Below are positions 1 to 7,339 of a stretch of 64,000 bases of DNA, one piece after another. The position numbers were made by a program, and so were the translations under genes. A model generated the notes under the pieces. That model was given only the letters and a program-made list of their open reading frames with translations. It had not been told where the DNA came from and did no database searches. The stretch covers positions 1-64,000 of the forward strand of contig NZ_MVFY01000008.1 of the NCBI RefSeq assembly GCF_002042885.1. The letters run 5' to 3'. Source of the DNA: Citrobacter portucalensis. Lineage in GTDB: Bacteria > Pseudomonadota > Gammaproteobacteria > Enterobacterales > Enterobacteriaceae. Positions within the stretch are counted from its first letter, which is position 1. Each line of letters begins with the position of its first letter.

Positions 1-48
1 ATGATTAAAAGCACATTATAATTCATATAAAATATACAATAACAAAAT

Positions 49-86
49 AGCATGCAGATAATGAATATATTTAAATATTGCATGCT
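49..86. repeat. Inverted repeat upstream of ybdN
   Basis: AGCATGCA at 49–56 and its exact reverse complement TGCATGCT at 79–86 flank a 22-base AT-only-rich spacer. The repeat lies 73–110 bases before the ybdN start codon, in a very AT-rich leader. It could be an operator for a dimeric regulator or a weak cruciform. No known consensus was recognised. Confidence 0.4.
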
Positions 87-158
87 GCAAGAAAAAGCTT
101 ATCCTATTACGGACATTTATTATGGCTGCAAATAATAAAAATTCGATATGGATTTGAT

Positions 159-1382
159 ATGTCTGTTTATAAAATACCGTTGGATAAAAATGTTCTGCAA
201 GCAGCACAGGAACGCATTACCTGGACGCTTGAAACTCTACCGCGTGTCTGCGTTTCTTTCTCTGGAGGTAAAGATTCGGGGTTGATGTTGCATCTGACCG
301 CCGCCATTGCCCGCCAGTTACAGAAAAAAATAAACGTCTTATTTATCGACTGGGAGGCTCAGTTTTCCTGCACGATCGACTATGTCCAGGCGCTACGCGA
401 GAATTATTCCGATGTCATCGAAGAATTTTATTGGGTTGCATTGCCGCTGACGACGCAAAATTCACTGTCACAATTTCAGCCTGAATGGCAATGCTGGGAG
501 CCGGGTACTCAATGGGTTCGCCAACCGCCTGCAGATGCCATTACCGATCCCGAGTTTTTCTCTTTCTACCAACCCGGTATGACTTTCGAGCAATTTGTTC
601 GTGAGTTCGCTGAATGGTTTTCGCAGAAACGACCGGCCGCCATGATGGTCGGGATACGCGCCGATGAGTCATATAATCGTTTCGTCGCCATTGCGAACTC
701 GAAAAAACAGCGTTTTGCCGATGACAAACCCTGGACCACCAGCGCCCCCGGCGGGCATACCTGGTATATTTATCCGATTTATGACTGGAAAACTGCTGAC
801 ATCTGGACGTGGTTTGCGAAGTCAACGCTCCCGTGTAATCCCCTGTACAACCTGATGTATCAGGCGGGAGTTCCCACGCGATACATGCGTATCTGCGAAC
901 CCTTTGGGCCTGAACAACGCCAGGGACTGTGGCTTTACCATGTTATTGAGCCTGAACGCTGGGCAATGATGTGCTCCCGCGTCAGCGGGGTAAAAAGTGG
1001 CGGGATATATGCTGGTCAGGACAACCATTTTTACGGTCACCGCAAAATATTAAAACCCGAACATTTAAGCTGGCAGGAATACGCCATGCTGTTATTGAAG
1101 AGTATGCCGGAAACGACCGCCGAACATTACCGCAATAAAATCGCCGTCTATTTACAGTGGTATAAGAAAAAAGGCATGGAGATTATCCCACAAACCCAGG
1201 AAAGAGATATTGGTTCAGTGGATATTCCGTCATGGCGGCGTATCTGTAAGGTCCTGCTGAATAACGACTATTGGTGCCGGGCTCTCTCATTTAGTCCAAC
1301 GAAACCCAAAAACTATCAACGCTACAATGAGCGCATGAAAACAAAACGCCAGGAATGGGGACTCTTATGCAACAACGATTAA
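159..1382 (+). CDS. ybdN: YbdN, PAPS-reductase-like PP-loop protein
   Basis: This 407-residue protein belongs to the PAPS reductase/ATP pyrophosphatase (PP-loop) family. The nucleotide-binding loop SGGKDS is at residues 35–40, and the length equals E. coli YbdN (about 406). The ATG at 159 was chosen over an in-frame ATG at 78 because it gives the family N-terminus (MSVYKIPLD). The biochemical function is not established. The relatives IbrA (YbdN-like) and IbrB (YbdM-like) are reported activators of eib surface-protein genes in E. coli. The last codons overlap the start of ybdM, so the two are probably co-translated. The PP-loop suggests adenylation of a substrate followed by sulfur or amide chemistry, which is inference. 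Confidence 0.88.
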   Translation: MSVYKIPLDKNVLQAAQERITWTLETLPRVCVSFSGGKDSGLMLHLTAAIARQLQKKINVLFIDWEAQFSCTIDYVQALRENYSDVIEEFYWVALPLTTQNSLSQFQPEWQCWEPGTQWVRQPPADAITDPEFFSFYQPGMTFEQFVREFAEWFSQKRPAAMMVGIRADESYNRFVAIANSKKQRFADDKPWTTSAPGGHTWYIYPIYDWKTADIWTWFAKSTLPCNPLYNLMYQAGVPTRYMRICEPFGPEQRQGLWLYHVIEPERWAMMCSRVSGVKSGGIYAGQDNHFYGHRKILKPEHLSWQEYAMLLLKSMPETTAEHYRNKIAVYLQWYKKKGMEIIPQTQERDIGSVDIPSWRRICKVLLNNDYWCRALSFSPTKPKNYQRYNERMKTKRQEWGLLCNND

Positions 1383-1984
1383 CTCAGGAACTCCTCAGCT
1401 TTCTTTCTGGTTTATCAGAACCAGAAAGAATTGAAGCCATAAATGAATTCAGAAAGGCAATACACAGCGTCAGTCCCTTTCGCGAGGAGCCCGTAGATTG
1501 CGTACTTTGGGTTAAAAATGATCATATTTCACCCAATGACTACAACCCCAATAACGTTGCGCCACCGGAGAAAAAGCTGCTGCTGAAGTCCCTCGAAGCT
1601 GACGGGTTTACGCAGCCCATTGTAGTGGTTCACTCAACGGCTGAAGAGTACGAAATTGTCGACGGTTTCCACCGCCACGAGTTAGGTAAAGCCAAAGCCT
1701 CACTGAGGCCCAGGCTGAAAGGATATCTGCCGGTTGCCTGTTTAGAACGCGAACGCCATGAGCGTATGGCGGCAACCATTCGCCACAACCGCGCCCGCGG
1801 GCGTCATCAAATCCACGCCATGTCCGAGATTGTCCGCGAGCTATCGCAACTGGGATGGAGTGAAGAAAGAATTGGCAAGGATCTTGGTATGGACAGCGAC
1901 GAGGTGTTACGCCTGAAGCAAATCAACGGCCTGCAAGCGTTGTTTGCTGACCGTCGATTCTCCAAAGCCTGGACTGTGAAATAG
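1355..1984 (+). CDS. ybdM: YbdM, ParB-like domain protein
   Basis: The 209-residue protein is the length of E. coli YbdM. It has a ParB/Srx-type domain at about residues 45–150, with DGFHRHELGKAK resembling ParB box I/II and a later basic motif (RHNRARGRH). The C-terminal part (about 150–200) looks like a small helix-turn-helix. The reading frame overlaps ybdN by 28 bases. An alternative start at 1367 has a better-spaced purine stretch (GGGGA) and would give 205 residues. Homology to IbrB suggests a regulatory or nucleic-acid-processing partner of YbdN. Molecular activity is unknown. The stop abuts the ybdL stop on the opposite strand. Confidence 0.85.
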   Translation: MGTLMQQRLTQELLSFLSGLSEPERIEAINEFRKAIHSVSPFREEPVDCVLWVKNDHISPNDYNPNNVAPPEKKLLLKSLEADGFTQPIVVVHSTAEEYEIVDGFHRHELGKAKASLRPRLKGYLPVACLERERHERMAATIRHNRARGRHQIHAMSEIVRELSQLGWSEERIGKDLGMDSDEVLRLKQINGLQALFADRRFSKAWTVK

Positions 1985-3145
1985 CTATAACGAAACCAGA
2001 CGCTCGGCTGCCGCTAACAGCGTCGATTCTTGCTTGGCAAAACAGAGGCGAATCAGTTTATGCGGGAAAGGATCGGCGCAGAACACCGACAGCGGAATTG
2101 CCGCAACGCCCACTTCAGTGGTCAGCCACTGGCAAAACTCCACGTCGTTAAGCGAGGAAACGGCGCTGTAGTCGACCAGTAAAAAGTATGTGCCTTCACA
2201 CGGCAGAATTTCCAATCGGCTGTCACGCAGCGCGTTCACTAACACGTCGCGTTTTTTCTGATAAAACGCGGGCAGTTCGCGATAGTGTGCCGGATCTTCT
2301 CGTAGCATATCCGCCAGTGCGAGCTGAGCCGGCGTGTTGACGGAAAACGTCAGATACTGGTGCACTTTTCGTAGCTCAGCGCTAATGGCGGCTGGCGCAA
2401 CGCAGTATCCGACCTTCCAGCCGGTCATATGGTAGGTCTTACCAAACGATGAAACGGCAACAGCGCGTTCCCGCAGCTCTGAATGTGCCAGCACGCTGGC
2501 ATGCCCCTGTTTGGCGAAACAGATATGCTCATAAACTTCGTCGCTGATGATAAAGATCTCGCGTTCTTTAATCGCCTGCCACAGCGCGTCAAAATCGGCG
2601 TGATGCCACACGGTGGCAGAAGGATTATGTGGCGTGTTCAGGATAACCAATCGGGTACGGTCGCTGAGTAAGGCACCAAACGCCTGCCAGTCGACGCGAA
2701 AAGACGGTGGTTGCAGGGCGATACGTTTAACCACACCGCCGGATAATTCAACCGCAGGCGCATAGCTGTCGTAGCTCGGGTCAAAACAAATCACCTCATC
2801 ACCAGGGCGCACCAGCGCAGTGATCGCGGCATACAATGCTTCCGTTGCCCCCGCCGTGATAGTCACCTCACTATTCGCGTCAGGTTTATAGCCGTACAGG
2901 TCTGCCGTTTTATCCGCGATGGCTTCGCGCAGCGGCTGCACGCCGGTCATCGGCGCATACTGGTTTGCGCCATGCGCGACGTGATACGCCAGACGCTCTT
3001 GCAAAAAGAGTGGACCGTCAAAATCAGGAAACCCCTGCGAGAGGTTAATGGCCTGATGCTGCTGCGCCAGCGCACTCATTTGCGTGAAGATAGTGGTGCC
3101 CAGATTAGGCAGTTTGCTTTGCGGAATCAGCGGGTTATTACTCAT
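1985..3145 (-). CDS. ybdL: Methionine (aromatic) aminotransferase YbdL
   Basis: A 386-residue fold-type I PLP aminotransferase, the same length and nearly the same sequence as E. coli YbdL, which prefers methionine and aromatic amino acids with 2-oxo acids. The PLP lysine lies in SSFGKTYHMTGWKVG (near residue 236), and ISDEVYEH carries the PLP-pyridine aspartate and tyrosine. The start at 3145 (MSNNPLIPQ) fits the family. An in-frame extension to 3184 would add 13 residues not seen in E. coli. It is divergent from ybdH across tandem MetJ boxes, so both are expected to respond to S-adenosylmethionine. It likely interconverts methionine and 4-methylthio-2-oxobutyrate in the cytoplasm. Confidence 0.93.
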   Translation of the reverse strand: MSNNPLIPQSKLPNLGTTIFTQMSALAQQHQAINLSQGFPDFDGPLFLQERLAYHVAHGANQYAPMTGVQPLREAIADKTADLYGYKPDANSEVTITAGATEALYAAITALVRPGDEVICFDPSYDSYAPAVELSGGVVKRIALQPPSFRVDWQAFGALLSDRTRLVILNTPHNPSATVWHHADFDALWQAIKEREIFIISDEVYEHICFAKQGHASVLAHSELRERAVAVSSFGKTYHMTGWKVGYCVAPAAISAELRKVHQYLTFSVNTPAQLALADMLREDPAHYRELPAFYQKKRDVLVNALRDSRLEILPCEGTYFLLVDYSAVSSLNDVEFCQWLTTEVGVAAIPLSVFCADPFPHKLIRLCFAKQESTLLAAAERLVSL

Positions 3146-3213
3146 TATTGTTATCCCAGCGTGAGATGTTGTGGTTGAAGCCACTATAGCACGATGCTAG
3201 TATTTGGCAATCA

Positions 3214-3229
3214 AGACGTTCAGACGTCT
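3214..3229. promoter_or_regulatory. Tandem MetJ (met) boxes between ybdL and ybdH
   Basis: Two adjacent 8-base boxes, AGACGTTC (3214–3221) and AGACGTCT (3222–3229), match the met-box consensus AGACGTCT at 6 and 8 positions. MetJ binds cooperatively to two or more abutting boxes. The site lies between the divergent start codons at 3145 and 3278, so it can repress both genes when S-adenosylmethionine is abundant. ybdH and ybdL are reported MetJ targets in E. coli. Confidence 0.85.
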
Positions 3230-3277
3230 ATATAAAAATAACCTGCCTGGACAGGACAGCCAAAAGGACAACACAAC

Positions 3278-4366
3278 ATGAGTAATACCGAAATTCGCGT
3301 CGTCACCGGCCCAGCCAACTATTTTTCCCATCCTGGCAGCCTGTCGAGACTGAACGATTTTTTCACTGCCGACCAACTTTCACGCGCCGTGTGGGTTTAT
3401 GGTGAACACGCCATCGAAGCGGCCCGCCCTTACCTGCCAGAGGCTTTTCATCTTGCCGAGGCTAAACGCCTGCTGTTTACGGGACATTGCAGCGAAACCG
3501 ATGTTGCCCAACTGGCAAAAGAGTCGGGAGAGGATCGCAGTGTGGTGATTGGCGTGGGTGGCGGTACATTGCTCGACACCGCTAAAGCGTTGGCCCGTCG
3601 TCTGGATCTGCCGTTTGTCGGTATTCCTACTATCGCGGCGACCTGCGCTGCCTGGACGCCGCTCTCTGTCTGGTATAACGATGCGGGCCAGGCACTACAT
3701 TTCGAAATTTTCGCTGACGCGAACTTCCTCGTGCTGGTCGAACCCGGGATCGTTCTCAATGCGCCAGAAGAATACTTACTGGCGGGGATCGGCGACACGC
3801 TGGCAAAGTGGTATGAAGCCGTCGTGCTCGCACCTCAGCCGGAAACACTGCCATTGACAGTACGTCTGGGTATTCAAGCCGCGCAGACCATCCGCGACGT
3901 CCTGCTGGAAAGCAGCGAGCAGGCGCTGGCAGACAAACAACAAGGCACGCTAAGCCGCACGTTTTGCGATGTGGTGGATGCGATTATTGCCGGAGGCGGC
4001 ATGGTTGGTGGTCTGGGTGAGCGCTACACACGCGTGGCGGCGGCGCATTCTGTTCACAATGGCCTGACCGTCCTCCCACAAACCGAGAAGTTTTTACACG
4101 GCACCAAAGTGGCGTACGGCATCCTGGTGCAGAGCGCGCTGCTGGGACAAGATGACGTGCTGGCGCAGTTAATTACCGCTTATCAGCGATTCAACCTGCC
4201 AACCCGATTAGCTCAACTGGAAGTGGACATCAATAACCGCGCCGAAATCGACAAAGTGATTGCGCACACTCTGCGCACGGTGGAGTCCATTCACGCCCTG
4301 CCGGTAACGTTAACGCCGGAGACACTGCGCGCAGCATTCGAAAAGGTAGAGTCGTTTACGGTGTGA
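3278..4366 (+). CDS. ybdH: Hydroxycarboxylate dehydrogenase HcxA (YbdH)
   Basis: The protein has 362 residues, the E. coli YbdH/HcxA length, and is a glycerol-dehydrogenase-like member of the iron-containing alcohol dehydrogenase family. GVGGGTLLDTAKALA is the dinucleotide-binding loop. The metal ligands are expected in GIGDTLAKW (Asp), AAHSVHNGL (His) and KFLHGTK (His). E. coli HcxA reduces 2-oxo acids such as 2-oxobutyrate with NADPH. Pairing with a methionine aminotransferase and shared met boxes suggests that the 2-oxo acid derived from methionine is a physiological substrate (inference). AGGA ten bases upstream serves as ribosome binding site. Confidence 0.92.
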   Translation: MSNTEIRVVTGPANYFSHPGSLSRLNDFFTADQLSRAVWVYGEHAIEAARPYLPEAFHLAEAKRLLFTGHCSETDVAQLAKESGEDRSVVIGVGGGTLLDTAKALARRLDLPFVGIPTIAATCAAWTPLSVWYNDAGQALHFEIFADANFLVLVEPGIVLNAPEEYLLAGIGDTLAKWYEAVVLAPQPETLPLTVRLGIQAAQTIRDVLLESSEQALADKQQGTLSRTFCDVVDAIIAGGGMVGGLGERYTRVAAAHSVHNGLTVLPQTEKFLHGTKVAYGILVQSALLGQDDVLAQLITAYQRFNLPTRLAQLEVDINNRAEIDKVIAHTLRTVESIHALPVTLTPETLRAAFEKVESFTV

Positions 4367-4379
4367 TTATGGTGCGGGT

Positions 4380-4470
4380 TGCCTGATGACGGCTTCGCCT
4401 TATCAGGCCTACGACGCAAATTACGCCAATACGATGTTGTAGGCCGGATAAGCGTCAGCGCCATCCGGCA
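4380..4470. repeat. REP pair (BIME) after ybdH
   Basis: Two inverted REP units: GCCTGATGACGGCTTCGCC... (4380–4413) and the opposite-strand copy ending ...GCGCCATCCGGCA (4438–4470). They have the enterobacterial REP core GCCGGATG-type palindromes. The pair sits between convergent ybdH and ybdD, where BIMEs commonly act in mRNA 3' end protection and gyrase binding. Confidence 0.9.
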
Positions 4471-4475
4471 AAAAA

Positions 4476-4673
4476 TCAACAGCACTTCGCGCCACCTTTC
4501 CCGCCATATCGTGCATCCTGGCGCTCACGGAAAAATTCTTCATAGGTCATTGGCGTCTGGTCCGGATGCGTGACGCGCATATGTTCAACATAGTTGTCGT
4601 AATCCGGCATACCTATCATTAATCGGGCGGTTTGACCTAAATACTTCCCGGCTTTGGCGAGTGTTTCAAACAT
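4476..4673 (-). CDS. ybdD: YbdD/YjiX family small protein
   Basis: This 65-residue protein is the length of E. coli YbdD and belongs to the YbdD/YjiX (DUF466) family. It ends in KCC and contains the conserved YxNYxxHM segment. It is encoded directly downstream of cstA, an arrangement also seen for the paralogous btsT-yjiX pair, so a supporting role for the pyruvate/peptide transporter is likely. No enzymatic motif is visible. Confidence 0.9.
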   Translation of the reverse strand: MFETLAKAGKYLGQTARLMIGMPDYDNYVEHMRVTHPDQTPMTYEEFFRERQDARYGGKGGAKCC

Positions 4674-4695
4674 AGTGTTTCCCTGTCGTACAAAC

Positions 4696-4718
4696 GCCCT
4701 CCCCGTTCAGGAGAGGGC
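4696..4718. terminator. Hairpin between cstA and ybdD
   Basis: GCCCTCCCC (4696–4704) pairs with GGAGAGGGC (4710–4718) with one mismatch around a 5-base loop. No T-run follows on the minus strand, so it is more likely to stabilise the cstA 3' end or attenuate read-through into ybdD than to be a complete terminator. Confidence 0.5.
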
Positions 4719-4736
4719 TGGTTGGTTAAGAGAATA

Positions 4737-6842
4737 TTAGTGCGCGCCTTTCGCCTGCGCCACGATCTCTTCGACATTCTCAGGCATCGGCTCGTACGGT
4801 GTCTCTTTCGAAGTTGGTTTGTCCTCTTTCAATGCTGCCAGCGCAGTTTTGATGGAGAACAGACCCAGCACCACAACGACGACCATGAAGAAGATGGTGA
4901 GACCCGCATCCAGGCGGTTGTTAAACACCAGTTGCGTCAGCTGCGACTGGGTGTACTGCGCCGGAATGTTACCGCTGTCGATCATCGCCTGGAACTTGTT
5001 GGCGATAGCCAGGAAGCCGATTTTCGCATCCGGGCTAAACGCTTTCTGCCAGCCAGCGGTCAGGGTACAAATCAGCAGCCAGGCGGTTGGGACCAGTGCC
5101 ACCCACGCGTAGCGCTGGCGTTTCATCTTGAACAGCACCACAGCACAGAGCATCAACGCCATACCGGCCAGCATCTGGTTAGCGATACCAAACAGCGGCC
5201 ACAGGGTATTAATACCACCCAGAGGATCCACCACGCCCTGGTGTAAGAAGTAACCCCAGGCCAGCACGCACAGCGCTGTAGCCAGCAGGTTTGCAGGCAG
5301 CGAATCGGTACGTTTCAGGCTCGGTGATACCACGCCCAGCAAGTCCTGCAGCATAAAGCGCGCGGCGCGTGTACCGGCATCTACCGCCGTCAGAATAAAC
5401 AATGCTTCAAACAGAATGGCGAAGTGATACCAGAACGCCACATCCATCATGCCGCCCAGTGCGCCATGCAGAATGTACGCCATCCCGACGGCCAGCGTCG
5501 GCGCACCACCTGCGCGGGAGATGATGGATTGCTCACCCACTTCATTGGCGATTTGATGCAGGGTGTCTGGCGTAATGGCAAAGCCCCAACTGCTGACTAC
5601 CTGCGCCGCAGAAGCCACTACGTCAACCGTGCCCGCAGGAGCCAGCACCGCCATCGGGCTGTTCATCGCAAAGTACACGCCCGGATCGATGATGCACGCG
5701 GAAACCAGCGCCATAATGGCGACAAAGGATTCCATCAGCATTCCGCCGTAGCCGATAAAGCAGGCCTGCCCTTCATTCGCCAGCATCTTCGGCGTGGTTC
5801 CGGAGGAGATCAGCGCATGGAAGCCAGAAACCGCACCACAGGCAATGGTAATAAACAGGAACGGGAACAAGTTACCGGTCCAGACCGGGCCAGTACCGTC
5901 AACAAACTTGGTCAGCGCTGGCATGGTCAGCGTCGGACGCATGATCAGAATCCCTACCGCCAGACCAACGATGGTGCCGATTTTCAGGAAGGTAGAGAGG
6001 TAATCACGCGGGGCCAGCAGCAGCCACACCGGCAGGACGGCGGCAACAAAACCGTAGCCCACCAGCATCCACGTCAGCTGTACGCCGGTAAAGTCAAAGT
6101 ACGGTGCCCAGGTCGGGCTTTCAGCCACCCAGCCGCCGGAAATAATGGCAAACACCAGGAACACCAGACCGATGACCGACACTTCGCCAATGCGGCCCGG
6201 GCGCAGATAGCGCAGATAAATCCCCATGAAGATCGCCAGCGGGATGGTGAACGCCACGGTGTAGGTTCCCCACGGACTGTGGGTCAGCGCTTTCACGACG
6301 ATCATCGCCAGTACCGCGAGAATAATCACCATGATCATAAAACAGGCCACCAGCGCAATAACGCCCGCCGTTGGGCCCATCTCTTCTTTCACCAGTTCGC
6401 CAAGGGAACGACCATCGCGACGGGTAGAAACAAACAGCACCATGAAGTCCTGCACCGCACCCGCCAGTACCACCCCGGCGAGAAGCCAGATCATCCCCGG
6501 CAGATAGCCCATTTGCGCCGCCAGCACCGGTCCAACTAACGGACCCGCTCCGGCAATTGCCGCAAAATGGTGACCAAACAGCACTTTTTTATCGGTGGGA
6601 ACATAATCCAGACCGTCGTTATGGCGCACGGCTGGCGTCATACGCGTCGGGTCAAGCGCCAGTACATTTTTCGCGATGTACAGGCCGTAGAAACGGTAAG
6701 CGATAAGGTAGACACAGACCGACGCCACGACTATCCACAACGCGTTGATCTGTTCACCACGATTTAATGCGATATAGCCGAGGGCAAATGCTCCCATAAC
6801 GGAGAGCACTGTCCAGACGAGGTACTTCCCTGATTTGTTCAT
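4737..6842 (-). CDS. cstA: Carbon-starvation pyruvate/peptide transporter CstA
   Basis: 701 residues, exactly the E. coli CstA length, with many hydrophobic segments and the CstA signature region (HHFAAIAGAGPLVGPVLAAQMG, split across about residues 90–112). CstA imports pyruvate and has been linked to peptide utilisation under carbon starvation. It lies in the inner membrane. The hydrophilic C-terminal tail follows the last membrane segment. ybdD follows downstream. A possible CRP site and three GGA motifs over the leader fit the known CRP activation and CsrA repression of E. coli cstA. In E. coli cstA is next to entH, while here an autotransporter gene intervenes. Confidence 0.96.
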   Translation of the reverse strand: MNKSGKYLVWTVLSVMGAFALGYIALNRGEQINALWIVVASVCVYLIAYRFYGLYIAKNVLALDPTRMTPAVRHNDGLDYVPTDKKVLFGHHFAAIAGAGPLVGPVLAAQMGYLPGMIWLLAGVVLAGAVQDFMVLFVSTRRDGRSLGELVKEEMGPTAGVIALVACFMIMVIILAVLAMIVVKALTHSPWGTYTVAFTIPLAIFMGIYLRYLRPGRIGEVSVIGLVFLVFAIISGGWVAESPTWAPYFDFTGVQLTWMLVGYGFVAAVLPVWLLLAPRDYLSTFLKIGTIVGLAVGILIMRPTLTMPALTKFVDGTGPVWTGNLFPFLFITIACGAVSGFHALISSGTTPKMLANEGQACFIGYGGMLMESFVAIMALVSACIIDPGVYFAMNSPMAVLAPAGTVDVVASAAQVVSSWGFAITPDTLHQIANEVGEQSIISRAGGAPTLAVGMAYILHGALGGMMDVAFWYHFAILFEALFILTAVDAGTRAARFMLQDLLGVVSPSLKRTDSLPANLLATALCVLAWGYFLHQGVVDPLGGINTLWPLFGIANQMLAGMALMLCAVVLFKMKRQRYAWVALVPTAWLLICTLTAGWQKAFSPDAKIGFLAIANKFQAMIDSGNIPAQYTQSQLTQLVFNNRLDAGLTIFFMVVVVVLGLFSIKTALAALKEDKPTSKETPYEPMPENVEEIVAQAKGAH

Positions 6843-6850
6843 AGTTGTTA

Positions 6851-6865
6851 TCCGTTGTCCGATCC
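6851..6865 (-). promoter_or_regulatory. Clustered GGA motifs, probable CsrA site in cstA leader
   Basis: On the minus strand the leader reads GGATCGGACAACGGATAAC just before the ATG, giving three GGA motifs within 15 bases. The last one overlaps the only plausible Shine–Dalgarno. CsrA is known to bind several GGA-containing sites in the E. coli cstA leader and block ribosome binding, so translational repression is likely conserved. Confidence 0.6.
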
Positions 6866-6968
6866 AGAGAGATGTTACATTTTGTTTCTATAACATCTTT
6901 TCTGAATTTAACAACCTGACAACCATGCAAAGCAGATATATCACTGATTTTTTACATTGTATTGTTAA

Positions 6969-6984
6969 CTTGATCACTATCAAC
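6969..6984. promoter_or_regulatory. Possible CRP site for cstA
   Basis: CTTGA-TCACTA-TCAAC is an imperfect palindrome about 130 bases before cstA. It keeps the CRP half-site layout (consensus TGTGA-N6-TCACA) with 3 of 5 bases in each half. cstA is CRP-dependent in E. coli, which supports the call, but the match is modest. Confidence 0.4.
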
Positions 6985-7048
6985 GCAGAGACAACTGAAA
7001 AAATTGCGCAGTATGTGCCAACACCTCTATGTTTTATCCAATTCTCCT

Positions 7049-7065
7049 CTCAGCATGATGCTGAG
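7049..7065. promoter_or_regulatory. Perfect 17-base palindrome, candidate operator
   Basis: CTCAGCAT-G-ATGCTGAG has 8-base perfect arms around a single base, too tight for an RNA hairpin. It could be an operator controlling the autotransporter 275 bases downstream or cstA. No T-run follows. The regulator is unknown. Confidence 0.4.
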
Positions 7066-7339
7066 CGTGCCACTTAATATTTTTATTATTAATAAGGATA
7101 TTAATTAACAATATTAACCTAACTTTCTCAGCTTAACGGTTATGGCTCTTAGAGATTCAGACCATCCTGATTTTGTATGCAGTAAGTGCTTTATTTCACC
7201 TTAATCACCAATTTCAAAACAAAGAATATACCTGCAGCACCAGTTTTAATGACAAAATACCCCACATAAAAAAATAAAATTAATTCAGCAGAATTTTCAG
7301 CGCCAGGTTGTTCAGGATGGCCGTATAAGGATATAAATT

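Larger units (their letters stand above)
6843..7339. other. Long intergenic region cstA / autotransporter
   Basis: The 497-base AT-rich region separates two divergent genes. It contains the cstA leader with GGA motifs, a possible CRP site and a perfect 17-base palindrome at 7049–7065 (CTCAGCAT, one base, ATGCTGAG). The rest has no recognised gene. The autotransporter has AGGA at 7328–7331, eight bases before its ATG. Confidence 0.6.

Noticed and set aside
78-158. Upstream 27-codon extension of ybdN
   Set aside because: No ribosome binding site suits the ATG at 78, and the family N-terminus starts at 159.
16-207. 63-residue frame on the minus strand at the window start
   Set aside because: AT-rich hydrophobic noise overlapping the ybdN start and leader, with no ribosome binding site or known homologue.
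4380-4573. 64-residue frame over the REP pair after ybdH
   Set aside because: It is made of REP sequence and the antisense of ybdD; no gene support.
5424-6539. 371-residue frame antisense to cstA
   Set aside because: It lies wholly within cstA on the other strand, is rich in His, Arg and Gln with no recognisable domain, and has no ribosome binding site. It is a shadow of cstA codon use.
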